The translations under genes were made by a program, and so were the position numbers. From positions 1,054,001 to 1,118,000 of the forward strand of contig OZ199839.1 of the NCBI GenBank assembly GCA_964304625.1: a stretch of 64,000 nucleotides of DNA, in the 5' to 3' direction. The notes under the pieces were generated by a model. It did no database searches. It was not told where the DNA came from and saw only the letters and a program-made list of their open reading frames with translations. Shown piece after piece: positions 10,466 through 23,333 of the stretch. The stretch is from Kudoa neothunni (taxonomy: Eukaryota; Cnidaria). How positions within the stretch are numbered: the stretch's first letter is position 1; each line of letters opens with the position of its first letter.

Positions 10466-13400
10466 TATCAAAATGAAATGAATAATACCCTGAATTAGTT
10501 TATTCGGTAGAAGTGGATAATCCCAAATAATTCCGCCGACAATTTATTTTATCATTATTGGCCTAAATGTTACGATAAGATGTGATTATGAATTGCTTAA
10601 TGGACTACTGAGGTACTTGGCTAATATTTCCAAGATAGTGTACATCAATAACTACATATTTCTAAAAACACTATTCAATACATCATACTCAATTAATAAA
10701 ACAATCCTTTAAATTAAACCTTATAATTATTTATAATCCTATTTTTATTAATAATATTGAAGGCGGAAGTTTAAATGATATAATTTAAAATATTATTACA
10801 TTAGTTCGAATTATAGAGTTTGAATCGGCAGTATTTAAATTCCATTATAACTTTATTTAATCAACAGATAAGAATATTTCATTCTAATCTTATCACTTCT
10901 TCTACAATCTATATTAATTTGAATAATAACAATATATTGACGTTTATTTTTGGACAATTCACTGTATATTTTTAAAAATAGATTTTTTTCAAGACAATTA
11001 AACGAATTTGTGGTTTTGACAGAAGAATCAACGATAACGTCCTTATTTGAGGGTGCGACGTTTATTCGATACTCAACAAGGGACATTTTTCTTTTATGGT
11101 TAATGAAATAGGGAAATTAGTGAGGTTTGAGCGAATTTTGTTACATGTAAATTTTTCTCAACTTTTAATAATTGTTTTAACACAGAAAAATAACGTTACT
11201 GAACAAAATTAAGTAGAAATTAATATTAATCTCGTTATTAACTTAGAAACTTATTAAAAACTCCTAAACCCTTTTCTAATTATTATGAAACTTCTAATTA
11301 CTATGTTAAACTTTCTTAAAAACCAATATAAGTTCAAAAAAATAATTTAAGTCAGAAAACTTTATTCCGGACATTGAACTTTAATAAAGATTTATTTATA
11401 TGTGCCTTTTTACGTTAATCATTTAATATATTAAAAGCGATACTACAAATTTTTCAATTTTTAAGTGACCATAATTAGAAAAAATGAACTACAAAGTTTC
11501 ACTTAACCCTCGTGGGATCAACTGAAATCATATGCGGCCCAATTCCGTTAGTTTGACTTTTTCTCGCATATCAAACTAAATTAGAGGACTCAAAGCTCTT
11601 GGATTCCTTAATTATAGCCTGTAATTGATAATAATAAAGTCATAAAGAAAAAAGTGTATTTACTGATTTAAATATTTTACTTTTAATAAGCGATGCGCTC
11701 GCTACTTCATTTAAATGTAGTTATTACGACTTGGTATAAAAGAATAAATATTATAAAGATAGCCGATGACATTAATTTTGATTAAAAAGTGCTAGAGCAT
11801 TACCAGAAACGTAATGAATACATTCTTTGATTTTGTACCAAAGGACTCGGTTCGGCTATGGAGGTTATCCAGAGATTATCCTTCAGAAGAGTCTTTAACA
11901 TGCAATGCAATAAAGGATGAAGTACATCTAATTTCTACTTTAAATAAAAAAGGAGAATCAATAAAATACGTCGGCAGCTTTAAAATATATTTATTTAAAA
12001 AAAATGTTTTATGGTCTCCACATTTGAATAATTATAAGTTAGTTGGGAGGAGCGCGCTCTATTTAATCAACAAAAATCAAATCATAATTTACAGTTGCAT
12101 ACACGTATTATCGAGCCACACCGGGAATTGTAAAAATCAAAAGCTTGGGGTTTGATGTTCAAAATTCACGTTATAACTCATTTGGATATTCTATTATAAT
12201 CGTTTACTCCTTGAAAATGTTCTAAAATAATGGTATCTATCTATTTAAGCCATGATATCCATTAATATACAATTAAGATGGATCATGGTTTATGGAGCGA
12301 TGTAAGCATTAATGATAACTTAGTCATGGTAAAAGTCCATCAGCTAATTTTAATTAAATACATATAATGAGTAAAACAACTAGGTAAAGTAAAAGAATTT
12401 AGCTGTTTAAAATAATTAAAAAGTCCTGGGGTCGAAAATGTCCCTAGTTGGTTCGGTTCCTCGCGTAAGTCTTTTTAAGTCGGTCCTTCGATAATTAAGT
12501 TGCTACAAATTAACAAATTATTCGTTCTAAGTATGTAATGATCATTATTTTTTCAGCTATAACATACAAAATAACAATATCCTATTCCGTCGTTTTTTGT
12601 AAAATTAGTCACATGTACTCATTTGTAACACTACATAAATAATTTCTATAATTAAAAACCGAATTAATCATATTTTATTCTTGCGAATGAATTAGCTCAT
12701 ATTTTATGTACTAACTCAAGTAGTTGAAACATTTATCTGATAATTCTGGGTGATTTTTATCATAAACATTAGATCGATTTTAAGAAAGACAAAGATTCCA
12801 CAGATTTTTGAAGTTTCCTAAATATTTTCACGGGGATATCACAACGTAATGAAACTAAGGTCGAATTTTTATAACCTCGATAATAGAAGAGTACTTATAT
12901 TTTGAATAGCGCAAAAGTGTCAACATTTTATAAGAATTATCGGATTCCATTACAAAAAAATCATCATCCGTAAACAGTTGTGATTGATACAGTTTGTCAT
13001 GACGATGAAGTTTTTACAGAGTTTTTAAAATTTGAAAACAGCCTAGCAGCACTCACGTTTGAAAAAAATCGAATAAATTTTTTTTCGATTAATTATAAAA
13101 TGTCAATCTAATGGAGTAGAAATACATTATTTTTCGAAATATCGCTCTTATAACACTGGGATTCGTGAAATTGGGCTTAAAATCCGACTTTGTTATGTTA
13201 TATATAGATTGATTCTTGGGATAAACCTTTAATGAATTTTTGATTACGATATCACAATAACGAATGATTTTATGAAGTTTTACTTGTTTTTCTTTCCTTA
13301 TATTAAATTAATTGATTTATTCCATAATTTAGCGGTAAAATTCCTTTCTGAATATCTTAATTTGTTCCTTGAATTATTTTCCTAATTGATTATTTAAAAC

Positions 13401-13565
13401 AATGATTTCTATGCTCAGGTATTAATAGGTAACTAATTAGGTGACCATGAAAAATTCTAAAGTATTAGTAATTCCCAATCTTCAAACCTTTCCGAACATT
13501 GTATAATTACAGAAAAATTAAATTTTATTATTTTAGAAAAATAATGGAATCTGGCGTTTCTTGCA
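10466..13565. other. Intergenic; one unexplained ORF and a solitary piggyBac-like end
   Basis: At 11503 TTAACCCTCGTGGGATC resembles a piggyBac left end, and GGGGTCGAAAATGTCCC near 12428 resembles the subterminal palindromes of piggyBac MITEs, but no matching right terminus was found. An ORF at 11814-12155 (113 codons, starting MNTFFDFVPKDSVRLW) has no motif I recognise; its lysine/isoleucine-rich second half looks like random AT-rich reading. The ORF at 10853-11086 on the minus strand is likewise unsupported. Confidence 0.45.
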
Positions 13566-15685
13566 TTAACCCTTAATCGATACCCTGCGTGATTTCCTCG
13601 ATTCGATAACTTGGGCTAGACGAGCCCGCCCATTCAAAGAGATGGTATTATTTAAATCAGTAATGATATTATTTTAAATGTTCTATCTTAATTTGTAGAA
13701 ATATGAGGGATAAATAAAAATAAGACAGTTTAACAAATAAAACTAAAATTTTCCACACTCGCTACATGTTATAATTTTTTTTTGAATACTCATTACATAC
13801 ATAGCGCGTGCATTTTACGAAAATTTGTTTGCTCCTCCTGCGAATTGATTTAGGACAAAAAATGCAACGCTTTCTTTGTTTAATGACGCCTTTTTGAGAC
13901 ATAGAGGACCGATTACTTGAAAAATTAAAGCCGACGATCTCCAGTGAGCGCTTTACTGCAGGTTGACAACTAACCTTAAAACTTTCATCTCTTCTTTCTT
14001 GATGGAGTTTAATCATCGAGACGGCCAACTATAATAAAAACTGATGCCTATCATCACACTTTTTATGAGCAGAATTATTTTTTGACTATACACTACATAG
14101 GAGTAAAAGGCTGCCAAATCAACAACCTGACGAAAAACTGCTACAGACCAACGATTTGATTTTCGTTTACCACTGTAGATAGACACACATTGATCACAGT
14201 ATCAGTACCGCATTTCTTGACATTATAGTCTCGAATTGCATTTGGCTTTGAATGGAATTCTGAGCTTATTTCTTTAGATCGATGTTCGGATCATAAGATA
14301 ATTACGGCGCAATTTTTCTTCGGAACATACGATATAATAGTAAATTGCTTGTAAAATCCAAACAACGACGAAAATAATGGTCTTGATTTGTTTGTCATGA
14401 ATTCTGATGGAATAAATGTTCTACACTTTCGAACCGTTCCAAGAATTGACGTCTTACGTTGCTGTAGGTGCTCAGTGAGTTTCCATGTTATGAAGTAATT
14501 ATCATAGGTGGTTCTCCTATCCGAGTTAAGTGGGTAGTTTACTAGGTCGGTGACAACTTTAAAACTCGGGGATTTTTCCCGTTTTTGATTTTGTTGATCT
14601 ATGCATGGAACGATGTTGGAAACATAACGTATTTCGCTGTCACATTCCATCCAAAATTTAATTCCATACTTAGACGGTTTTTTGGTATATACATCAAAAA
14701 TTTCAACCGTCCTCCGAATGAATACAGCTGTTCGTCAATCGTGATATTGGATCTAGGGGTATAACTTTCTTTACAGATTTTGACAAAAGATTTGAATATA
14801 TTTCTTATCGGTGAAAAAGCGTCGTCGGATTTGACATTTTTTCTTAACCAATATTGATCGAATCTAAGGTAGAGCCAAATCTTTTTGAATCTCTCACAAG
14901 ACATTGTTGAACGAAACAAAGGTTTACCGTGAATTTCGTGCCATAAAATCTTGTTGTCCTTAATATTCGATTTATAGGCCCAGAGAGTAAAAGTTGTTCC
15001 AAAAAAGCTTTAAATTCAGTTAAATCAACGGGTTTCCACTTTTCACCTAGATTCTCGAATCCTTTTTTTTATTGTGTATTCAATAATTTCTTCCAGCATC
15101 TCGTTTTTCATGGAGTGATAAAACATCGTCTCTGGAGCTGTAGCATCAATATCATCAATAGGCGTTATAACAACTTTATTGTTATCGATAATATTGTTTG
15201 CAGGTGTTCTTCCTGGTTTGAATTTGGATCCCAAACAATCGATTTATCTTTTGAAATAAAAACATTTTTTCGTGGGTCGAATTGTCACTAATCTGTATCG
15301 ATTCATCGTTGTTTTTGTTTCAAATTGTTTTTCCTTTAAAATGATTTCCAGATTTAACTTCAAAAATATTTAATATTATTTACGATGAATGATACAACTT
15401 ATACCCGAATCAGCTTCTCCATATGATTTATTATTACATAAATATACCGCTGATTCTGTCTAACTAACACTTTCTGCATCTTAAGATGAGTATTCATATG
15501 AAACATCAGATTCCGCCATTATATTGTACCACAAGTTTAGGATTGCCATAAACGTACTTAACTTTGTTAACGTGAAGGCTAATTTGGACTAAAAACAGCC
15601 ATAATTTAGGGTATTTTTGAGCACTTTACTGCGAAGATAGGCTCGTGGAATCGAATCCATGGTTATCGTATCGATTAAGGGTTAA
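13566..15685 (-). mobile_element. piggyBac element C, complete ends with TTAA target sites
   Basis: The left end is TTAA (13566-13569) followed by CCCTTAATCGATAC; the right end is GTATCGATTAAGGG followed by TTAA (15682-15685). The 14-bp inverted repeats are identical and the TTAA duplication is the piggyBac hallmark. The element is 2112 bp between target sites and carries a transposase relic on the minus strand. The intact ends suggest fairly recent insertion, although the coding region is broken. Confidence 0.9.
13762..15522 (-). pseudogene. piggyBac transposase relic in element C
   Basis: Read on the minus strand, a short acidic N-terminus begins at an ATG near 15522 (MAESDVSYEYSS then a stop). 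Next comes a segment (15234-15043) rich in Asp/Ile/Thr. The conserved core follows at 14919-14599: FRSTMSCERFKKIWLYLRFD, then NITIDEQLYSFGGR with the first catalytic aspartate. A frame change leads to 14650-14291 with RTTYDNYF (second Asp), KTSILGTVRK and SYVPKKN. CGTDTV near 14190 keeps the third Asp, although the usual KGGVD has decayed. The C-terminal cysteine tail RCIFCPKSIRRRSKQIFVKC is at 13870-13800. All three catalytic aspartates are still legible but stops and frame shifts break the gene into at least four pieces. Confidence 0.85.
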
Positions 15686-17958
15686 TATACTTTTAAATAT
15701 AACAAACTTAATTTTTTCCAATGGATTGGATGTATGTTTTGACTCAAAATAACATTTTTGATTCCTTAATCATTTCTCATCATATATATAAAAATATTTA
15801 AAAAATAAAATAAAAAATATTTCTCGATTTCTGCGAAATTTCCTTATATCAAATTATTAGGAATAATGTTGCGATCTTATATTAAAAACATTAAATAGAG
15901 TACGTTAATAAAACATGCAATCAATACACCCAATTAATTAAAGTATCCGACTTGCATTAAATGGAGATTAAATAATCCAATTATTTTGATGATTTATCAA
16001 AAAATAGTTTTCGTCCATTAATCATGAATGTATGCCGAAAGCCATCATAATACAGTTTAATTTTGTTAGAATTTTTGCTCGCAAATTCGTAAAATCACAG
16101 AATTTATTTTGAAAAATTATCCATAGCTTCGATAAATATAATCAACACTGTTTTAACCCTTGTGTAAATTATTGAATAGAACTCATTGAGAATAGACTCT
16201 GAAGAACAATTGTTGAATCATTGATTTTCATATTAAATAATCCAATTAGAAATAAATATCTTAAAGATTTATAAATCTAGACAAATATATATATATATAT
16301 ATATATAAGACGAAAGAATTAAATAATAATGTACATTTTCGTCAATCTATATTTTAATGTCAATTATCGCACATAAATGAAATTAATAAGATCTTTGTAT
16401 TACAATATAATTAATCTACTTTATAATTTTTCTCCATATAATAACAATAATAATGATTTCGCCTACGGCATCCTTAACTCGATGTACAGAAAATAATTCA
16501 TTAGGATTTTCAGTGATAAAGTTTTTTGCGGATTTATAAGATTTTATACTTGAAACGTTGTAACGATTTCATCGTTGTGTTTTGGACAAATATATTCACT
16601 TCGAAAAGTAAATTATCATGATCATCATCTTTGTTTAAATGTAAAATTTCATTTTTTCACCAACAAAATAATATCATTAACATTTTATCTACAGATATGA
16701 ATATTAGAATTTTTTATTGATTATTTTAAAGTTTTATCTTTGTAATTTTTAATAAAAATGAAGATAAAATCAATTACTAATTTTTAAATCGTAACCGTTC
16801 CCCGATCCAATTTTCACGTATTTAAGTAATCGAACGCGGCACATTTAAATATTCCTAGATCTTCCCCTTCGAATAGCACATATTCGCATAATATTCTTCA
16901 CTAATCGACTTTTTAGTGGGGAATTATTCCCAGATCAATTGGTCGCATTACACAAGCAGTGTTTTTGACAGAAATAGGGACTAGATGTTTTCGAAATAAT
17001 CGATCGATTAAGGGCGATATGAGCAATGTTCTAATAAAATTAAAACCCTTCTGTTTTCTTTTATGAATATCTGGTAAAATATAGATGAAGATAATCATGC
17101 ATTCATTTGCGAATGACATTAAACTGAAAGCTCTTTAATTCCTTAAAACAGCAATTTTTCCTAAAATTCTCTTATTACGTGTAATTGCAATTTTCACGCG
17201 GTAATTGAAGCAATGACGAAAACCGCAGTATACTTTTGAATTGCTTTACACTTTTACATTGCGCTGATTTTTTATAGTAGACGTACCCCTTATCAGCTGT
17301 TCATAATAATGAGTAATCTCACCTAAATTTAATATGTACTCTGGATTGAATCTTGACAATATCTCTGAAGAATTTCCCACCCATTGATAAATATATTTAA
17401 AATCTTTTATTCAATTACTTATGACAATAATACGAGATTTTTCGATTATTAAAAAAATTAGATAATATTTGTTTTCGCATTGAAACTACCCAATTGTAAA
17501 AATTATTTTAATATCCTTATATTTTCTGGCTTTAAATATTTTTCAAGATTTTGAAATGCTTGAATCTATGGTTCCAACTTGATTAGAAAATCTTCTATAA
17601 AGTTTTAACTAACCTATTTTAAATAATCGAACAATATCGTTAGCACCACGTATAGACTTAAAAAATTATAGTAATCAAATATTTTTATTACATTCTCTTT
17701 AGTTATTTGAAAACTTTCCATGTTTTTTATAGTGCATTCATCAGATTAAAGAGATTAACGTGAAAAAATGAGTGACGCAATAAATAGCGAGACACAAGGT
17801 TTTTCTTAATTTGTTTGATATCCGCTCGTTAAAAATTTTTGTTTGTTTGTATAATTATCCATATAAGCATACTTAATATGACTATTATGTTTTACTTAGT
17901 GAATTAAAGCACATAATGCTAATAAAGCTAAATTACGCAGTATCGAGACACACTGTAC
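15686..17958. other. Intergenic between two piggyBac elements
   Basis: Contains an (AT)n microsatellite at 16285-16307 and a Tigger transposase scrap listed separately. No host gene is supported. Confidence 0.6.
16870..17119 (-). pseudogene. Tigger/pogo transposase scrap
   Basis: The minus-strand reading LVPISVKNTACVMRPIDLGII matches, position for position, the pogo/Tigger segment usually written 'FLPPNTTSxLQPLDxGII', which contains the third catalytic aspartate. One frame change further on, KKSISEEYYANM sits where the family has 'SFKxxYRxxL'. Only this short part of the DDE domain is recognisable. Confidence 0.5.
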
Positions 17959-20061
17959 TTAACCCTTTCATGCCTGAATTTTTATTTATCCAAAAAAAAT
18001 TTTTGTTGAGCTAATATCTTTAAGTTATAATTTTTTTTCAGTAGACTGAACAATGGAACTTGGTGGCAAGGAAAATGTGCAAGAAAGGAATCGAATTTAT
18101 TATAACAATAACAGATGGGGTAATCAATAAAACAATAATTTAAAGTATTATGATACTCATAAAAACAATTTCTACATCTACCTGGCGTAGATACCACTTC
18201 TGGGAAATGGTCTACATTATCATATCTAATATTATCGGATAAAAGAGTGTTTCTTTTGCGTTTTGTTATAGTAGACCCCATTATGTTTTGTGAATTAGAA
18301 TTATTAACCGGACGACCACGTTTTCGAGTTTTTATTAACGTTTGATTTTTATACAAAAATGATTTACAGATTGAATATGTGGACGATAGCAAATCGAAAA
18401 CTTTACTTTTGTTAACATCTTCATGGCATTTTGTCTACGATGCAATAGCCACGAATTAGTGATCGCGGTGTTGATACCCCCTAAAAATATCCTCCTGTAA
18501 AATTTTTTACATTCGTGATTTAACCTATACGATGACTTTAACACGTTTTTTGCCGTTTATCATATCTATTCACCGTTGTTAGAGGTTCACTACAAGAATA
18601 AGTGGATGAAAAAGTCACGACGGAGCTATCATACCATCGACTTAATATCAGTGCATCATTAGATCTTTTTTACTGAATAAGAGACACCCTTAAGTTCTAT
18701 TATTTCGAATAGTCCTCACATAATATTTCCCCCTTTTTTTCAATGAAGTTGCATTTGGAATGATGTGAACCACTTGTCAAAATTCAACAGATACATGCTA
18801 TTCTTTAAAAGTTGTTCACACAATTTTATTACAAAATCCCCGGAAACCAAACCACAGCTTTCTTATACAAAGGGCGATTTTTCATCATACAAATGAAAAT
18901 CTTGCATTATCCCATCTTATTCCACATCGAGCAAAACCTTTGATTCCCCATTTGGTGTGTTAATTTGATATACACTGCTTTTCCCTGCACTTACCCTTAA
19001 AGGGAATCATTTGTTGGTCGAGCGAATTTATGCTCTTTGGAGTGATTTTTAATAATACCTGCCTCAAATGCTCCAAAAAGGTCTAATTTTGACAAACCAG
19101 TCCAAAGTTTGGGACGACCGATCGTTGGTTGCATTATGAGTATTATCAAAATGTAAAAATTGTGGCAGCTACTCAAGTTTATCTCTAGAAAGTGCATCCG
19201 AAATAAGGGAATAATTGAAACGTTTGGACCAATAGCATCGTTAAAATTATGATTCCTAAATAAGTTTTAATTTCTAAACTGTTTGTCTTAGAATTCGGAT
19301 TATTTTGTGTGACGTATCGATTTGATTCGGTTACAATTAATTGAAACAATGGAGGGGGTGAATTAAATGATCTAACTTTTTGAATTCATCGTTTATACTG
19401 CATAATTTCTCTGGTAAATTTTTACTGACATCAGTTGCTTCCATTGAAGGCCAGTGTCAATTTCAGTATCAGAATAATCAAATGATGAATATTCTTTGGA
19501 ATCTGAAAATTCATTAATTATTGATGATGTAAATGTTGTATCGTTTTCTGAATATGTATCTGGTTCGAATATATCGACTTCAGGTAGAACTACAATTTCC
19601 AAAGTTCTTTTTACAGTTTTATCCTCACCGTTACAAATGTCGTAATCCATTGTGATTGGCCAAAAATAGGTCCACGAGTTCCTGTTGTTCAGTTTACTGA
19701 CAAGAATTAAAATCGTATTATTTCAGATAATAATAAGTTTCTTAAAATTTAAACAGACGAATATAGTTAAAGCCAACATATTGTAATTGTAAAAATTGTG
19801 GTTCCAAAAAATAATACAATTCAGTTTACAAATTAATACATTACTTTAAGGACGAACGTGGTATGGAGAATTGAACATTGTTAATGCAATTTGCTACACA
19901 TAAAGTTTCTTAAAAAATATAATATTAACGATTTTTAAACATCTGTTTGAGTTGAAATTATATGTCCGTGTCGAATACGAAGCAATAGTTAAATGTTTAT
20001 TTTAGACGACGACGAAAAAGTTAATCTTCAGTATACCGCACAATAGGCATGAAAGGGTTAA
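17959..20061 (-). mobile_element. piggyBac element D, complete ends with TTAA target sites
   Basis: TTAA at 17959-17962 is followed by CCCTTTCATGCCT, and AGGCATGAAAGGG is followed by TTAA at 20058-20061. The inverted repeats match over 13 bases and differ from those of element C, so this is a separate family. The same family seems to supply the terminus at 613-631. Length is 2095 bp. Confidence 0.9.
17982..19650 (-). pseudogene. piggyBac transposase relic in element D
   Basis: Minus-strand pieces in order: an acidic N-terminal region (19650-19393, MDYDICNGEDKTVKRTLEIV and a Ser/Asp-rich stretch); a middle piece (19197-18997); and a C-terminal piece (18392-17982). The last has a basic KTRKRGRPV segment, then KRKRNTLLSDNIRYDNVDHF, then a cysteine tail with RCRNCFYEYHNTLNYC. 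That order of a basic stretch, a 'D-x-x-HxP' segment and a CxxC..C zinc finger is typical of PGBD-type piggyBac transposases. The catalytic core between 18600 and 19000 is badly eroded and I could not place the three aspartates. Confidence 0.7.
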
Positions 20062-20182
20062 AGGATTGTTGTTAACCCGAGTTTATATCAACGATAAAAA
20101 GAAATGCTGAATGTTACACAGAATGGGAAACGGCAACGCCTAATATAATAGAAAAACACATAAAAAACAAATAAGTAAAATT

Positions 20183-23100
20183 TTATCGAAATAAACTGTT
20201 GTATTCTTTACAAATAGTACTAAATAAGGTATAGAAATGTTTGTCCATTTTAGCAGAATCGTTGTTGGATGAGAGAGTATTGGATACATTGGAGATGAGA
20301 TGGCCGATTCGTTGAACCATCAATCCAAGGAAGCTGAACGAAGGAGATCCTCTTAGAACAGTCACGAAAAATCGCAGCAGTTTAATTGATTTAATAGTGA
20401 TGCTGACATATTTTGCGTTGTTATCTGTGTCGTTAGTATTGTTTTGTGGTGTTATAGGTTTTTGAATAGAGCAAACACTCAAATAGAGCATATTTATTTG
20501 TAACACATCGTAGATAATTTCCGAGATATAAGTGTAGATTTCCACTTGATCACGCACACCAAGGTTAGTTTGCATACTTTTGATGACACTTATCGCCGAC
20601 GACTTGTTCACTTGATTGTTGTTATTGTACACAAGATGATACAGGAAAACCACTATCCATTCGTAGTAGAAAAATTTAATGGGATAGTTGTTACTGAAAG
20701 TTGGCAGTTTGTGGTAGAGTAACCGATTGATAATGTGGAAGGATGGGGAGCCTTGATGGCTGTCCACAGTTATACAGCAGTTATTAGGGTTGTCTTGAAA
20801 GGAGCCATGGTAAAGATCAATGAGGTCTGTATTGTGAAAGAGCAACTTGGGCACAATACTTAAACAAAGAATGTCCATGACAAAACAACTGTTCAATTGT
20901 TTAGTAGAGTTGTTCTCGTTGACAACTGTGGATAGGCCTTGTTCGAATTTCACTGTCAAATTGGAGTGAGGGAAATTATTACAGTAGAACAGATGGAAGA
21001 TGTCATGGAAGAGTGACGGAAACATGGTATCACAGAGTGTATTTGGCGTTGTGAATTGTATGTCAACCAGCGTGTTCAATGTGATAAGTAGCATAACATA
21101 AAAATTGACAAGCATTTCGCTATCGAAAACAAGTTTGAAAACAGGTGAGTTCGGTTCGGTTCCAGTGACTACATCAGAAAACTGAGTCAAAAAATCGTTC
21201 CTCAAATAAGTGCTTATTCCATGCGATCTGTGCATCAAGCTGAGCAAATCCACAACCAGAATTAACATTCGTTGTTTCGAGCTCAACCTGAGTGAAGTAA
21301 CAACTTGTGGATTGATTGTGAACAAATACAAAATTTTAATCGCCATAGCAATCATTCGTGCTATTATTTCAAAGTGTTTTGAGCAGTTAGGATTGGTGTT
21401 ACGTTTAAAATTGAGAACATTTAAGCTCGAGGTTGTTGGTGCTCCAGCATGATCACCGTTATTTGAATTGAATGCGGTGAATATTGAAAACTCTCTGCAA
21501 CAACACACACCTACAAGTGTTTTATCAAGAACTGCTTCGAACGAATTCTTCACGCTTGAATCCGGTTCGTTCAAACACTCTTTGACGAAACAATTCAACA
21601 AACGATCTGTAACGTCCGGATTTGAAAAGTTAAAATTGTCGATGGCACTAAATTTGTGCAAGGCGCCAGATCTCATATCTCCACTAATATTTTCATCATT
21701 AGAATTTGTAAATGAATTGGCACTGATGCCTCCTCGATAATAATGTAGAATTTTTATGATTATCTCAAAGCAATTGTACAGTCGTTCAATCAGTACATCC
21801 ATAATTAATGGATTTTGATTGACAACGTCGGCGACATTTGACGACATATTGTTGCTCTGTTCTAGTTCTAGCAAAGAGTCAATAGCCCGCCGAATCAAAT
21901 TTTCATTGTTTCCAAGCAAATCATTTAGTAAAGAGTTTGAATAATCGGCAGTTAAATCAAACTGTGTTTTTATGTTAGTATAATTTCCATCATTATTCTG
22001 TAAAATTGATTGATCGCTGGTAAAAATATCAAACAACACTTGAAAGGATTGATTTGGTGGAGGTATAGGTTGATTTCTGTCTTCACTAACAGCATCTGCC
22101 GCAGCTGTAGCATTAGTTGTGGACGAATCAAAATTGTTAACATTATCACAAATGATATTGTTGCCGGTGGACGGAAGAGAAGACAACAACGAGCTATTCT
22201 CAAGTAAATCCGATGGATCGATATCATTTGGAGCACGTAAAATTTGCAGCATGATATCATGGCATTGCAGGTTCATATCGTTGTACCAAGTGAGCAGATT
22301 GGCTAGCTCACCAAATGCCACCAAAGAATCTGTTGTTTTGATCTGAGTTATCAATGTTTGGATGCGATCCATCATTTTTAAATACAGGTTGATTTTTTCT
22401 TTAATATTTAACATGGTGTAGATTTCATTCTTGTGGATACACAACACCATCTGCATGTACAATATTTGAAGACAGGTGTCATGTTGAAGAGATCGAAACA
22501 CTGTGTGTTGTTTTAATAGATTGGAAAAATCGGTAAAAGAGCTGAACGCTTCTTTATTGAAGTAGAATGGAGTTTGGACCTGTGATTTCGTAACTGATGC
22601 AGAGTTGCTAGAATCAGAAGGTTGATTAGTGGAGAAATTGTTCACATCTTCTGAACCAATAACTCTGTTGGTTGATTGATGTAAACAATTATCGTTGTTT
22701 ATATTGGATTGATTATTATTATTGTTGTTGTTGTTATTATTATTAAGCTCAGTGTTGACAAGTGGTGGTGGATTTGTATTGTTGGTTGAAGATGCTGCTG
22801 CTGACATGGTGGAAACCAACTCACTCCATTGTGTCCATCTCATGCTGTCGTATTGTTTGATGTGTTCGCGAACCAAGGCAAGTTGGTGTTGCGACATGAA
22901 ACGTGGCAAAAATGAAACCAAACGTAAATCAGCCATCAAAGTTATCGTCATAGCGTGATCTGATTTGAGAGCCAACTCAAAATTATAAAGATAAGTGTGG
23001 TAGTAGAAAAGTAGATTCTCGGGGGTGAAATTCGACCGATGAACCATATTATAACAGATGGTCACTTGTTGAACTAGGTCGGAGTTGAATTTGGCTTTAA

Positions 23101-23333
23101 GAAAGTCAACCACTATTTGGTTCATCAACACAAACAACAAATAGTTGTCCACATTGTATTCTTTGTGTTGGAAAGTGGTTGCGGACATGAACGCATCGAA
23201 ACATTCGTTAAATTTCTCGCGATAATAGAACACATTAATCTCAATCTATTTAGCATAAATTTTTACCAACGTTGATTCAATATGAATTGAGTAATACCAA
23301 ATAGTAGATAAATTCGTTCAGAATTTCGATCAT
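20183..23333 (-). CDS. Large uncharacterised helical protein (~1032 residues)
   Basis: Exon 2 (23245-20183) is open for 1020 codons. It lacks an upstream ATG in frame, but a TAG acceptor at its edge joins it in phase 0, across a 52-bp intron, to a 12-codon first exon (23333-23298) starting MIEILNEFIYYL. The result is about 1032 residues. The N-terminal 150 residues and the C-terminal half are rich in Leu, Phe and Tyr with amphipathic helix periodicity, as in ARM/HEAT-like scaffold proteins. Between them are low-complexity Asn/Ser/Pro/Asp-rich linkers, including a run of about 11 Asn coded by AAT/AAC repeats. No signal peptide or transmembrane segment is evident. I compared it from memory with Mediator, Integrator, NELF and CNOT subunits without a convincing match, so no function is given. 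Its GC is higher than that of its flanks and the frame is intact, as expected for a conserved gene. Confidence 0.75.

Noticed and set aside
11814-12155. 113-codon ORF considered as a gene
   Set aside because: No motif, no splice partners, and the second half has the composition expected of chance AT-rich reading. Left as unexplained sequence.
21210-22958. Several ORFs on both strands inside the large orphan gene
   Set aside because: Shadows of the 1020-codon minus frame; they have no start context or domain support.
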